Shown here: in pieces, positions 31,533 through 43,852 of the stretch | Position numbering within the stretch: position 1 is the stretch's first letter | Layout of the letters: every line of letters begins with the position of its first letter | Source: Symbiodinium natans | Taxonomy: Eukaryota > Sar > Dinophyceae > Suessiales > Symbiodiniaceae | Assembly (NCBI GenBank): GCA_905221605.1 | Contig: CAJNDS010002500.1 | Span: forward strand, 81,001-145,000 | Direction: 5' to 3' | Length of the DNA stretch: 64,000 nt | Notes under the pieces: model-generated | Told to the model about the DNA's origin: nothing | Databases searched by the model: none | What the model saw: only the letters and a program-made list of their open reading frames with translations | Position numbers and translations under genes: made by a program

Positions 31533-33335
31533 CTTGTGACCACGTGCTCCGGGTCGCTTGTGCTCACGTCATTTCGGGTCACTTGACAACCAAAACCCGG
31601 AGAAGAGGACGAGAACGTGACAGCCCAAGACCGTGACAGCCCAAAACGCCAAGAAGCGGACGAGACCGTGACAACCCAAAACCCCGAGAAGCGGACGAGA
31701 CCGTGACAGCCCAAGACCGTGACAGCCCAAAACCCCAAGAAGCGGACGAGACCGTGACAACCCAAAACCCCGAGAAGCGGTCGAGACCGTGACAGCCCAA
31801 GACCGTGACAGCCCAAAACCCCAAGAAGCGGACGAGACCGTGACAGCCCAAAACCCCAAGAAGCGGACGAGACCGTGACAGCCCAAAACCCCTATAGGCG
31901 GACGAGACCGTGACAGCCCAAAACCCCGAGAAGCAGACGAGACCGTGACAGCCCAAGACCGTGACAGCCCAAAACCCCAAGAAGCGGACGAGACCGTGAC
32001 AGCCCAAAACCCCGAGAAGCGGGCGAGAACGTGACAGCCCCACACCCCTAGAAGCGGACGAGACCGCGACAGCCCAAAACCGCTAGACGCGCACGAGACC
32101 GTGATAGCCCAAAACCCCGAGAAGCGGACAACACCGTGATAGTCCAAAACCCCTATAGGCGGACGAGACCGTGACGGCCCAAAACCCCACCGTGACAGCC
32201 CAAGACCGTGACAGCCCAAAACCCCAAGAAGCGGACGAGACCGTGACAGCCCAAAACCCCTAGAAGCGGACGAGACCGTGACAGCCTAAAACCCCCAGAA
32301 GCAGACGAGACCGTGACGGCCTAAAGCCCCTAGAAGCGGACGAGACCGTGACAGCCCAAAACGCCTAGAAGCGGACGAGACCGTGACAGCCCAAAACCCC
32401 TAGAAGCGGACGAGACCGTGACAGCCCCAAACCCCTACCCAAAAAGCCTTGGAGCGGACGAGACCGTGGCAGCCCAAAACCCCTAGAAGCGGAAGAGACC
32501 GTGACAACCCAAACCCTTAGAAGCGGACGAGACCATTGAGCCCAAAGCCCTAGAAGCGGACGAGACCGTTCTAGCCCAAAACCCCTAAAGCGGACGAGAC
32601 CGTGACAGCCCCAAACCCCTATAGGCGGACGAGACCGTGACAGTTAACCCAAAACCCCTAGAAGCGGACGAGACCGTGCCAGCCCAAAACCCCGAGAAGC
32701 GGACGAGACCGTGACAGCCCCAAACCCCTAGAAGCGGACGAGACCGCGACAGCCCAAAACCGCTTGAAGCCCACCAGACCGTGATAGCCCAAAACCCCTA
32801 CAAACGGACGAGACCGTGACAGCCCAAAACCCCTAGAAGCGGACGAGACCGTGACAGGCTAAAACCCCAGAAGCAGACGAGACCGTGACGGCCTAAAAGC
32901 CCCCAGAAGCGGACGAGACCGTGACAGCCCAAAACACCTAGAAGCGGACGAGACCGTGACAGCCCGAAACCCCTAGAAGCGGACGAGACCGTGACAGCCC
33001 CAAACCCCTACCCAAAAAGCCTTGGAGCGGACGAGACCGTGGCAGCCCAAAACCCCTCGAAGCGGAAGAGACCGTGACAACCCAAACCCGTAGAAGCGGA
33101 CGAGACCATGACAGCCCAAAACCCCTAGAAGCGGACGAGACCGTTCTAGCCCAAAACCCCTAAAGCGGACGAGACCGTGACAACCCAAAACCCCTAGAAG
33201 CGGACGAGACCGTGTAGAAGCGGACGAGAGCGTGACAGCCCAAAACCACTAGAGGCGGACGAGACCGTGACAGTGCGCGGGCACAAGTGACCCGCGAGGA
33301 CACGGGCACAAGTGACCCAGGTGAGGTGGTGACAA
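31533..33335. repeat. 35-bp satellite, about 48 units, with higher-order repeat and inverted flanks
   Basis: Unit: GCGGACGAGACCGTGACAGC then CCAAAACCCCTAGAA (31600-33275). Variant units recur at a spacing of about 570 bp (for example the CCCAAAAAGCCTTGGAGCGG variant near 32440 and 33010), showing a higher-order repeat in the right part. The left flank carries GGGTCACTTG-type motifs and the right flank carries CACAAGTGACCC three times, so the array sits between inverted short repeats. No spacer diversity, so it is not CRISPR. Confidence 0.93.
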
Positions 33336-33543
33336 GTGACCAGCATGCCTTCTAGAGACCCACTTGCGATTTTGAAGCCTTAAGGAAATAAACTGCCCAT
33401 GGGTTCATGGATTCGAATCAGGTAGACAGCAGGCTGCTCAGGTTACTCAGTGACAAAGTCTTCTATTTTTTGCGCTGATTTGTTCTCTCTCTCTCTCTCT
33501 CTCTCTCCTTCTCTTACTCTCTTCCCCTCTCCCTCCGCAGCTG
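33336..33543. repeat. Unique sequence with a (CT)n tract
   Basis: CT dinucleotides at about 33484-33507, just 3' of the terminal exon of the next gene. Confidence 0.8.
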
Positions 33544-34010
33544 CTACAGGTAGAGCTGGACGGCCTCCACATACCACAAAGGCAGCCGCATGTACTGCGG
33601 AAGACTGACTGCGAACTGCGACGGCTACGAAACGGCGTTGCCTTCCAGACCTGGAAGTCGCAAAGCCCCTTAGAGGCCCCACCAGCCTCCCAGTAGCTCG
33701 TCATCTTCCGCACACTTCTGTGCTTGGGCAGCGCCGGAGGCAGCTGCAGTGTCCTCTCTTCATGTTCATCTTCTGTGCACACTAACACACAGACACAGAC
33801 ACAAAGGGCCGAAGTCGAAAGCAGAGGCAAAGGCAGGTGCAAGCATAGGGGGTGCATGCGACACACTCATTCCGACTCATTCATATCATATATGGGGTCC
33901 TCTGCCACCTGCGTTGCGGCCGCGTTGGGCAGAACGTCGGTGGCCCACCTTGGGGGCCCGAAGGACGTGCTTTTTGCGCTTCGACTTCTTCGCACGGCAA
34001 AGCGCAAAAG
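33544..34010 (-). CDS. Exons of an unrecognised gene, including its last exon
   Basis: The last exon 33544-33594 follows a CAG acceptor and reads YMRLPLWYVEAVQLYL before TAG. An upstream exon ending at about 33651 reads RKMTSYWEAGGASKGLCDFQ and has a GT donor (CAG then GTCTGG); the two join in frame at codon boundaries. A third candidate near 33920-33995 (KKSKRKKHVLRAPKVGHRRS) ends CAG/GTGGCA. Family unknown. Confidence 0.5.
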
Positions 34011-34142
34011 AAAAACTCTACAGTATCTCAAAAAAAAGAAGCCTACCAGGGCCTACCACACACATGACAAAATGAAAATGAAAGGAGAGAGAGGAGGGCT
34101 CTTCTTCAAAGAGGCCCCACCCCCCCCCGCCCACGGTGGGCG

Positions 34143-34600
34143 ACCCCCCCTCAAACCGTAAACTCTAAACCCTCAACCCTGAACCCTTGCACGGCGAGGC
34201 TCTGGAGCAGCTCCGGAGCAGCGGCGAGGGCGCGCTCGTACTTGTCTTGGATCTCCTCTTGAGGCTTCGAAGAGGAGTGGGGATTACCCTCGAACCCTCA
34301 AACCCTCAACACGTCAAGCCCTCAAACCCTCAAACCCTCAACCATAAACCTTCAAACCCTAAACCCTCAACCCTAAACCCTCAAACCCTAAACCCTCAAT
34401 TCCTAAACCCTCTCTTTTCCCAAAAAGGGAAAACCGAGCCACGAGCAGCAGCTCTTGCTCGCGGATCTCACGAATCCGGTAGCCAGGGTCCAGGTCCTCA
34501 GCGGAACCCGAGAGGGGATTCCCTTTAGGGATTTAGAGTATATAGGGTTTATGGGGGTTTATAGGGTTTAGGGTTAAGTTTAGGGTTCAGTAGTTTAGAG
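34143..34600. repeat. Degenerate CCCTCAAA / TTTAGGG repeats
   Basis: CCCTAAA-type variants with an extra C (CCCTCAAA) at about 34150-34190 and 34290-34412; TTTAGGG/TTTATGGG variants at about 34533-34600. The roughly 100 bp at 34191-34285 are unique. Confidence 0.8.
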
Positions 34601-34684
34601 TTTAGGGGTATGAGTGCACCATCTTGGGATCGCGAGCTTGTGGGGTTCTTTCATCTGCATTTTGTCGTCACTGCCCCCAAGTCG

Positions 34685-34885
34685 TTGTCTTGCCCGGGTA
34701 CGTCCCGGTACTCCTCCGGAAGGTCGGGATCGTAGTTGACGTCCTTGAGACCCCACATGCCGGCAGTTGTGGGGCATCTGTCCCATCTTCAGAAAAGTCT
34801 CCGAGAGCCGTCATGAGTGAATACTTCAACCACACGAAACCGTTTCCAACTTGCCAAACAGCTCCATTCGCTGTGCAAGGAAAGT
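34685..34885 (-). CDS. Candidate exon(s), unrecognised
   Basis: Minus strand. About 34690-34755 reads DVNYDPDLPEEYRDVPGQDN directly after AG with G. A second, different frame just upstream (about 34760-34885) contains GAVWQVGNGFVWLKYSLMTA. They would need an intron between them. No family recognised. Confidence 0.4.
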
Positions 34886-34926
34886 GCTGCAAACGAGTTT
34901 CCGCGCTAGACCGTCGAGGAACCTGA

Positions 34927-35417
34927 GTTGCATGTCCACAGCATTGGCTATTGAAAAAGCCAGCAGGATGACATCTCAGCCGGGATAGGCATCTCTTCTA
35001 CGGTCTGCTCGTTGCTTCAGAAGAAAACCACCCATTGGGTCCACTGTGAACCGGGCAGATGAATGCCCAATAACCAACTCCCAATCTACTGACATGCCAA
35101 GCAGCGTAGTGCCTCAGCTTTCATGCGTGCTGACACATTCTCAGGCCCCAGTTCAGTCCAATGCACTCGACTCGCAGATGGAAAGTAGACACCCACCCAT
35201 GCGAATCCCACCCCTAAATCCGAACCCTAAATCCGAACCCTAAACCCTGCACCCTTGAAGCCCTACATCCCAGCAGTAGGCCTCCCACCTCATCACACGA
35301 CTCCAGTTTTTTGCTTCCAGAGGCACTCCGAGGGGTCCAGCACCGGCCCCGGCGGTGATTCCGAGGGCGTCACATCACCGCCGCTGCCTCCCACAGAGAG
35401 GGGCGCTCTGATGCAGG
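34927..35417. other. No gene called
   Basis: Unique sequence with three short TAAATCC/CCCTAAA variants near 35213-35247. Confidence 0.3.
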
Positions 35418-35419
35418 CA

Positions 35420-35567
35420 GATATATATATATATATACTGTATACATGTATATGTATATATTTATATTTATATATTTATATTTATATTTATATTTATATT
35501 TATATATATATATATATTATGTACTGTATATGTATATTATATACTATATATATATATACATACACAC
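35420..35567. repeat. (AT)n / TTTATA microsatellite
   Basis: AT dinucleotides with TTTATAT units. Unlike the element ends elsewhere, no poly-C or GSTCACC motif adjoins it. Confidence 0.9.
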
Positions 35568-35589
35568 TTTGCACATGTTTAAGGGAATC

Positions 35590-35745
35590 ATGACTGCTGG
35601 CAAGCAGCAGGTGGAAGCCGTACCGCTGCTTCGCAGGGCATTTGCCTTGGACCGCTGCAACTTCCCAAGGTCCGAGACTTCCGAGAAGTTTGAGTCCAAA
35701 CTCCATTCTGAAGCGGACCTTTCCGAAGCCCAAGCTCCTCCCCGA
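35590..35745 (-). CDS. Candidate exon, unrecognised
   Basis: Ser-rich minus frame containing SEWSLDSNFSEVSDLGKLQR. Protein-like composition; borders and family unknown. Confidence 0.35.
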
Positions 35746-36589
35746 ATGTCCACTAAAGCATGCTAACCTTGTGCCGAGCGGCCACACGGGCAGACAAGGC
35801 TTGCTGTAGTTCGGGTGACTTCTGCAAGGCCTCGCGCTCGTGAGCGGTGACCCTACTGGGCTCCAACGTGATATAATCTACCGGCAGCTACAAGTAAAGG
35901 CAGCGCCATTCATTCGCTGACGCTCGCCGCTGCTTACCGCTCCCCTTGCTTCGCGATTCATTGAGACAGGTCGGGAACTGAAAGCTTCTTCTGGTGCAGA
36001 GGTGAAAACTGGGCACAAAGCTTGTGCAGCAGCGTGCGGGACATTAGCACGTCTAGCAGCCATAGGCACTCCTACCGCCCACGAAAGAAACACAACCATT
36101 GGGCAGAACGTTGCTGTGCCTGGTCTGCGAACCGCCGCAGTAGACAGTCCTCGATTGCAACGATCAGCGTCTACCACACGAGCGCCCAAGCCGAGCAAGC
36201 TTTCTACCCTCTACGTGCCAGAGAAGAGCTGCTGCTTTGAACGCAAAATGTGCTTAAAATTCACAGCTCGTGGGGGTGCAAGTGGGTTCTGACCAACATG
36301 GGAATTCGCGAATCCCAAGTGCGCACGCGCCCGAGATACGACTTTACACAAGAAGCCTTAACCTACCCCTTGTAGAGACGAAAGAAAGCCGTGATAAGGG
36401 CTAAAATGGACGTGGTTGTACGTAATCCCTCATTCCATTTGGTTAGGAAGATTGGTTCCCTCACAAAAGTCGTTTAAATCCAAACAAATATTGGCACTCC
36501 GCATACTCTTGGTTGAAGGGAGAAGGGGCGGACCGGATCTAAGAAAAACTTCCTGCCCTCCGGGGATCTGCCAAGTCGCTGTGAACTGT
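35746..36589. other. No gene called
   Basis: Overlapping frames in both directions near 35878-36292; none recognised. Confidence 0.3.
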
Positions 36590-36676
36590 GCCGCTGCCTC
36601 CTTGGCACTGGGAGCCTCCGCCTCCGCGGCAGCCGCGGAGTCTGCGGCGCGCCGGGCTGCGGACGCCAAGGCCCCT
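36588..36676 (-). CDS. Candidate exon, Ala-rich
   Basis: Minus strand, follows CCCAG with G. Reads GALASAARRAADSAAAAEAE and continues to EAAAQ; likely a helical linker of a larger protein. Confidence 0.4.
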
Positions 36677-37039
36677 GGGCACTGGAGAAGCTGCCGCGGC
36701 GCGTGTGAGTTGTTTAACCGCAGGTTTTTGGGAGCAACTCGGGTTTTTCCTCCAGTGCTGGAAACAGGAGGCAGCGCAGTCCAATGTGGAGTGCATGGTT
36801 CTTTTGTGTGCTGCCATATGCTGTGGTCATGAAGGCTTAAACCTCCAGCGAGAATCTTGGTCGTAGTTGCGCGGATCAGCTCAGGGCACACTCTGCGCAG
36901 AAAGCCTCGAACCAAACTGTTCGAGTTCTTGACGGTTCTGACGACATTCATATTCCGATTCTGAACCCAGCAAAGACACAGGGCTTCACTGGGAGCTCAA
37001 TGTGCTTCGTGGTTCGGAACCAGTTTTGCACTTTTCGAA

Positions 37040-37135
<96 letters not shown>

Positions 37136-37970
37136 TACACATATATCTATACACATGCATATAGAACGCAATAACCATGATAAACGACAATACTTTATAC
37201 TCATGGCACGAAAAACAGGTTTCATAAGGCGCGTATTGCACTCCTTCGACAGTGTGGGCCCTTCGGGTCGAGTGGAGCTGACTTCGGCTGTACTTTGGAG
37301 CACCTACAACTCGGCGCCTCCGGTTAGTTGCAACAGGGGCCCAAGGCCCACCCCCCTGGTCCTTACTTTGAAAGTTCTTGAATGGACAGCCGAAAAAACT
37401 CATAATTCCTGACAAGGCCCAAGGGTCCTTACGGCTCCTAGGAACCCCCGGAACCTTGTAGGGTGCCGGTTGGGATCAGGGACTTTCAACAGAACGACCC
37501 CTCAAGCTCTTAAGAGCAAACCCTACGCACCATCAGAAAGTCAGCACTACGTCACAGTCCGCAGCGTGTAGGCTCCCCGGCGCAGCGCCGAAGTGAGGCC
37601 ATGCTTCGGGGAGCCTGGGATGTCCCGAAGCTTCCCAATATCCCGACACCGCGCGGACAAGCACCAACGGCCTATAATCACATCTCACTTCCTCTCTTTG
37701 GGGGGGCCTCTCTTATGAGATCCAAAAACCACCCAAGTTTCTCAAACACCATGAACAGCCCCCCCCCCCGCCCCCCCGCCCCCACCGAATCAATCTCCCC
37801 CCCACCCAGGGCTCCGGGCCGCTCAGCTTCCGCGCTTCCTCGACGCTGGCGGCCTGGGGATCCAGGCCGACACCTTGGGGGACCCTCTGCTCTCAAAAGG
37901 CAAAGGCGGTTCTCAGGAGATGCGTGCATGTATGTGTATGCATTGGCACATAGATTGACGCGCATGCGTA
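36677..37970. other. No gene called; long (CA)n tract
   Basis: A perfect CA dinucleotide tract of about 90 bp at 37041-37131 produces the Thr/His and Val/Cys frames there. The rest is unique, with a C-run near 37759-37780. Confidence 0.6.
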
Positions 37971-38820
37971 TATATATATATATATATATTTATTTATTTA
38001 TTTATATTTATATTTATATATATATATAATATGCTTACCCCCCCCCCCCCCCCAAATGGACCAACCGCGAAATGAAAAAGACAGGAACAGCCAGCTGTTT
38101 TGGTTGTGTTTTGTGTGTTTTTTGCGTGTTTTGCTTTATGTTTTGATTTTTTGAATTTGTTGCACGTTTGCGCTTTTCGGGCGTTTTTGCACTTTTGCTT
38201 TTTTGTTGGGCTTTCTTGCTCGCTTGCACTTGTTTTTGCTGTTTTGCACTTTTGTACTTCTGTACTTCTTTGCATTTTTGCACTTTTGCACTTCTTTTGG
38301 CTTTTTTTTCATACACTGTGTGCTTTTCTATGCTTGTCTTGTGCATAGAAAATCCAAAAACTAAAAAACCAACCTTTCTCGGATTCAAGAAGATTTTGAA
38401 TATACTGTTTCTGTGTATGAGAACCATGTAAAGTCTTACTATTTCAAATCACTGAGAAAAACACGTCCATGTGTTATGCACAGGCCTTTGCTAAGGAGGC
38501 TTTAACAGAGAAAGCCTATACTTGCCAATATCTAATTTTGTGCATCTGAAAGAAGCTGAGTTATCACTTTTTCAATAAGAACAATTCTGGGATCCTAGTA
38601 CCTACTGTTTAGAAAAGGTTATATCTCATGAACGGCTTTACGTTCCGATATGTGTTTTAGTTTTTTCTTTAGCAGAATTCCAAGTAGTTCACTAGCCGGA
38701 GACTGGACCTAAGCCCTACTACTTTCTTGAACGTTCTATTCGCTTTTTGAGCAGGACATTTCAACATCTTCTTGGCTCTTTGAGCAGGCTACTTGGGGGG
38801 GGGGGGGCGACCATATATAC

Positions 38821-38853
<33 letters not shown>

Positions 38854-38890
38854 TACATACATACATACATACGTACATATATATATCTGT
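37971..38890. mobile_element. Satellite-filled element 3 (shorter, weaker ends)
   Basis: Left end: (AT)n/TTTATTTA (37971-38034), GCTTACC, C-run, AAATGG. Right end read inward: (AT/ATGT)n (38813-38890), GGTCGCC, C-run, AAGTAGCC. The signature matches elements 1, 2 and 5, but the inner inverted repeat is only a few bases. The interior is largely TTTTGCACTTTTGC-type T-rich tandem repeat (38100-38330). Confidence 0.5.
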
Positions 38891-38944
38891 GCATATACAT
38901 AATAGGGCGTCCGCCTATTGCGGTTCCCCTTATTTTTTTTAGGT

Positions 38945-41065
38945 TTACATAAATGTATATATTTTAACCCTAAACCATCGTTATGACCACAGCAACAAGT
39001 CGATGATGATGAGGTACCCCAAACCTATAGGGTTAAGTTTGACAGGTTTAGGGCTTAAGATTCAGGCATTTAAACGTAAGCCCGCAATGAAACCTAAACC
39101 CTAACCGTTCAACCCGATAGAGTTAAGGTTAAGCGGTTAGGGTTTAAGATTTAGGTATTTTTAAACTTTAAACCTAAACCCATAGAGATTTAACCTTAAG
39201 GGTTGAAAGTTCGGGCAGTTAAACCTCAACCCTGAACCGTTTAGGGTCAGAACCCTAAAACCCTACAGGGCTCTACAAGGAACAAAGGTTTTGACCCTAA
39301 AGGGTGCTGAAGGTATACATGCCCAGACCTTAGGCTTTCTTGAACCATTCAACCCTACAGGGTTTAAAGGCTTAGGGTTTAAGGTTTAGGCATTACCTGT
39401 ACGATAGAACCTTAACGCCCTATAGGGCTTGGGGCTTAGATCCCTAAACCTTGAATCCCATAGGGCTATGCCTACGTTTGTAGGGCTTTCTTCCCGGTGA
39501 CGCGAGAATACTGTGAGCAAATGTCCTTTTCACTACTTCCTGGGATTCAAAATATAAACAAACCATATCGTTATATGATAGAATTCAGGTTTTGCTTATC
39601 GGGGGATGGTTGCTTGAGCTATCTTAGGTAAGGTAAGGATTTTAGGATAGAGGTTTTGTTTTGCTTATTGGGGCGTGATGGGGTTACCCTCATTTTCTTA
39701 TAGCCTATTTACATGTATATAAATCAAACCCTGAACCATAGTTATAACCGCAGCAAGAAGTTATAACCTTGTCATAAAGAAATTTCCGCAGAGCTCGTCA
39801 AATCCGATCATGATGTAGGCGCCCCAACCCTAGAGGGTTAAGGTTGACAGGTTTAGGGTTGAAGATTGAGGCATTTAAACCTAAGCCGGCAATTCAACCT
39901 AAACCCGAACCTTTAAACCCTATAGAGTTAAGGTTTAAGGGGTTGGGGTTTAGGATTTAGGCATTTAAAACGAAAACTCAAAAAGTTTCAATCTTAAGTG
40001 TTTGAAGTTCGGGCATTCAGACCTTAACCCTGATTCGTTTAGGGTCAGAACCGTAAAACCCTATAGGGCTCACAAAGGTTCAAAGATTTTAACCCTAAAG
40101 GGTACTGAAGGTATACATGCCCAGACCTTAGGCTGTCGAACCATTGAACCCTATACGGTTTAACGGTTTAGGTTTAAGGATCTGGGCATTAATTACCTAT
40201 ACAATAGAACCTTAAAACCCCAGAGCGCTTGGGGCTCAAATCCCCAAACCTTGAATCCCATAGGGTTATGCCTACGTTTGTAGCGCTTTCGTCCCGGTGA
40301 CGCGAGAATACTGTGAGCAAATGTCCTTCCACTACTTCATGGGATTCAAAATATAAACAAAGAGGATAATTCAAGTTTTGTTTATGGGGGGGATGGTTGC
40401 TTGAGCTATCTTAGGTAAGGTAAAGATTTTAGGATAGAGTTTTTGTTTTGCTTGAGCTATCTTAGGTAAGGTAAAAAATTTAGGATAGAAGTTTTGTTTT
40501 GCTTTTTGGGGCGTGATGGGGTTACCGTTACCCTCATTGTTCTTATAGGCTAATTTACATGTATATCAATCAAACCCTGAACCATAGTTATAACCGCAGC
40601 AAAAAAGTTATAACCTTGTCATGTACATATATCCGCAGAGCTCGTCACTTTCACTACTTGCTGGGATTCAACATATACACAAACTATATCGTTAAATGAT
40701 GGAACTCAGGAATTGCGTATCGGGGGATGGTTGCTTGAGATATTTTAGCTAAGGTAAAGTATTTGGGATATATTTCGTTTGTTGGGGGTGTGATGGGGCT
40801 CCCCTTATTCTTATGGGTTTACATAAGTGTATAAAAATCAAACCCTGAACCATAGTTATAACCACAGCAATAAGTTATAACCTTGTCATATAGAAATTTC
40901 CGCAGAGCTCGTCAAATCCGATCATGATGTAGGCGCCCCAACCCTAGAGGGTTAAGGTTGACAGGTTTAGGGTTCAAGATTGAGGCACTTAAACCTAAGC
41001 CGGCAATTCAACCTAAACCCGAAGCTTTAAGCCCTATAGAGTTAAAGCTTAAGAGTTAGGGTTTA
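38945..41065. repeat. About four degenerate 0.3-0.85-kb units with telomere-like words
   Basis: The landmark AACCCTGAACCATAGTTATA, then ACC.CAGCAA, recurs near 38965 (diverged), 39727, 40573 and 40845. Most of the text (AGAGGGTTAAGGTTGACAGG, then TTTAGGG) repeats with it. No gene. Confidence 0.88.
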
Positions 41066-41227
41066 AGGCGCAATCCCATATAGTATACGTATACTTATGA
41101 GCAGAAAAGATACGGGAGACACTGCTTGCGATTCAGAATATTCGGAGCAGAAAGGATACAGGGGACACTGCTTGCGAATCAGAAGTTTAGGAGCAGAAAA
41201 GATGCGGTCGAGGTACCTCGGTAGGAG

Positions 41228-41730
41228 CACCATTAAACCATCAAACCATTAAACCAATAAACCATTAAACCATTGAACCAATGGTTTCCCCCTTATGAGA
41301 ATCCCCTATTCTATTAAACCATTAAACCATTAAACCAATGGTTTCCCCCTTATGAAAATCCCTTAAACCATTAAGCCATTAAGCCATTAAGCCTTTAAGC
41401 CATTAAACCATTAAACCAATGGTTGCCCGCCATGAAAATGGTTTAATGGTTTAGGGGATTCTCATATGGGGGAAACCATTGGTTTAATGGTTTAATGGTT
41501 TAATGGCTTAATGGTTTAATGGTTTAATGGTTTAATGGTTTAATGGTTTAATGGTTTAAGGGATTTTCATAAGGGGGAAACCATTGGTTTAATGGTTTAA
41601 TGGTTTAATGGTTTAGGGGATTTTCAGAAGGGGGAAACCATTGGTTTAATGGTTTAATGGTTTAATGGTTTAGGGGGGAGACCATTGGTTTAATGGTTTG
41701 AGGGATTCTTGGTTAGATGGTTTAAGGGAA
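41228..41730. repeat. TTAAACCA satellite that reverses orientation in the middle
   Basis: Left half: TTAAACCAT units and AATGGTTTCCCCCTTATGAG. After about 41435 the same text appears reverse-complemented (CTCATATGGGGGAAACCATT, TTTAATGG units). The whole is one imperfect palindrome. Confidence 0.93.
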
Positions 41731-41800
41731 TGTGCAAAAAACACAGGGGAACCGCTATAGGCGGTGACCCACATATATATATATACACATATACATATAT

Positions 41801-43340
41801 CTCTATTTTTCGTGCATGCATGCAATGCATTTAGGCTCGGTTTTACTTTGCATCATTAAGCCCAGCCCCAAAGTGACTGACTCTGCATTGTTGCTCCTAA
41901 CCCATTGAATGCATATATAACCCTTTTGTGTGTGTGTGTGTGTGTTTGTCTGTGTGTGTGTGTGTCTATAGCTTCCGGCAAAGTGGCTTCGCAAGAACGT
42001 TGCCACCGCAGCCAGCGCATCGTCGCGTATCCGCGCGGGCGCCATCGGGGCGATCGTTGAAAAGATTTGGGAAGTGGCTTCGGCGTTGTCACCACTGTGG
42101 CCTGGCCTGCCTAGTTCAAGTTCCGAGAGGAGGACGACCCTACACCTTCTTCTGTGCCTATAGTATGGAAACTTGGGGGAGGTATAAGCTTCAAGGAACA
42201 AGCACTGATGCAGCTTCGATTGTTGGCTGGTGCCGATGTACAGAGGATAAAAGCATCTTGGCTTGAAGAGCTGCAGCCCAACTCATGTCGCATGAGCAAA
42301 GCGAGGATCACCCAGTATGATCTCTACATATCTCTACAGCTACAGCTGTCGAGAGCACCGCCATGCGTGCAAGAAGCATGTGCCGTCCCAAAACCCGCAT
42401 CCCAACAACACTCGAAAAGTCGAAAACTCGGAGCAAGTGCCAACCTCAAGCAAGATGCACACACACACACACACACGCACACACACACTCATGTTCCAAT
42501 ACGCTTGCCACTGTTGCTGTTGTTTCTTGCGACGTTTACTTGAGTGTGCGTCCATGTCGTTGCTGCGATTCTTCTTCTGCCGAGCTGTCTCACCTTTGCC
42601 TGTTTTCCTTTTTGAGCTACGGCGTCAGCTTTGGCACGTCCTCCGGCGCGGGCCTGGGCACAGAAGCGGCCCCTAAGGTCGTAAGGCCCTGGGGTCCGAA
42701 GGTTCCTAACAAGGTTTTAGGGCTTACCAATAGACTAGTAACTAAGTGCCACCACCCCGAAAGCCATCAGAGCCATCACAACAAACTTCGAAACTTAGAG
42801 CCGGCCCAACTATGCCGCCAGCTATTGGCCGAAGCCGAAGACAAGGAAAGAATTCCACGGTCTGAGCGTCGCCCTAAAACAAGGCCGAGAGACAGCGGCG
42901 TCCTCGGGTCCGCGTATTCGCCCAGCGAGGGCAAGGGTCCAATGTAGGGGCCATGGAGAACCTGGCTAAAACCGCTTTCTTGCAACAGAAACCTAAACAT
43001 ACGAACAAGCGCAAAAGAAAGAACAAGAACAATAACACACCGAAAACACAAACAACAAAACGAGCAAGGAACAAAAACAAATGGCAGAGCTCCCCTTCCC
43101 CGAATCTCAGGCTTGCTTCTTGCTCTGATAGAACAACCAGAGGCCAACAGGAAAACACCAACAAAGAAAGAAACAGAAAATGGACAGAACTTCCAGCCTT
43201 TTTGCTCCGGCAAAATTACATGTAAAAGGGGGGAAGGCCTTCGGCTGCCGCTGCAGCTCTGGATCGGCCCCAAGTCGCGGCCGCGCCTTTGCAATGGGGG
43301 GGCTTTGGAGGGACGGGGGAGGGGAGGGGCCCTTAAGTAA
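41801..43340. other. No gene called; TG, CA and A-rich stretches
   Basis: TG dinucleotides at about 41928-41965, CA at about 42457-42489 and an A-rich stretch at 42985-43085 (Lys/Asn-rich frame). Frames conflict between strands; none recognised. Confidence 0.35.
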
Positions 43341-43416
43341 GGGTTTAACGTTTAGGGTTTAGGGTTTAGGGTTTAGGGTTTAGGGTTTAGGGTTTAGGGT
43401 TTAGGGTTTAGGGTTC
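43341..43416 (+). repeat. TTTAGGG array
   Basis: About ten units, first one TTTAACG. Confidence 0.92.
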
Positions 43417-43579
43417 GGGAGAGGAAAGGAGCACTTGAGGAGGACCAAGGCCCCCTTTTGCAGGGGAGATCCCTTTAAGGGAGGAATTTGGGGCTCACAG
43501 GGCGCTTCTTCGGGCTTACGGAGTTTAAGGATTCTTGGGGCAGATCTGGAATCTGGACCCTGGATCGCAGAACACAAAA

Positions 43580-43745
43580 CCTCCGCGCCTCCAACATGTC
43601 GGGATAGATTAGCTGCCGGAGTGTCCTTCGAGAATTCTGCAGCAGGACTGCTACAAGGACTCCGACTGAGGAGTCATAGAGAAGGTAGGGAAGGGTGAGA
43701 AGATCTGGCACTGCGAGCCCAGCTATACAACAAACACCATACACC
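43580..43745 (-). CDS. Candidate exon, hydrophobic
   Basis: Minus frame containing AVPDLLTLPYLLYDSSVGVL and then VAVLLQNSRRTLRQLIYPDM; could contain a membrane helix. The frame is open from 43852 to 43475. Family and borders unknown. Confidence 0.4.
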
Positions 43746-43852
43746 AAGTCATCAAGTCCTTCCCCACTCCCCCAGAGTTTAAGACGGTCAGCCCCTCTCC
43801 CCTTTTGGGCTAAGCGCCATCCGCGGCTTTTCCGTCCAAGAGCAGAGAGCAC

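Larger units (their letters stand above)
38813..41800. mobile_element. Satellite-filled element 4 with AT and hairpin-type inverted ends
   Basis: Left end: AT-rich tract (38813-38902, shared with the right end of element 3), then AGGGCGTCCGCCTATTGCGG, then TTCCCCTT. Right end read inward: (AT)n (41772-41800), GTGGGTCACCGCCTATAGCG, GTTCCCCTGTG. The core CCGCCTATWGCGGTTCCCCT matches at both ends. It lacks the poly-C run of the others but has GGTCACC. The interior is two satellites. Confidence 0.65.

Noticed and set aside
31569-32219. 216-codon minus frame with regular peptide repeats
   Set aside because: The 35-bp unit, read in any open frame, gives a regular peptide; unit variants break the frame elsewhere.
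31600-33275. Possible CRISPR array (regular 35-bp repeats)
   Set aside because: Units are contiguous with no unique spacers, no cas genes, and a eukaryotic setting.
35420-35567. Another end of the satellite-filled element family
   Set aside because: It has an (AT)n tract but no adjacent GSTCACC motif or C-run and no inverted partner.
37041-37131. Poly-Val/Cys and Thr/His frames
   Set aside because: Translations of a plain CA dinucleotide tract.
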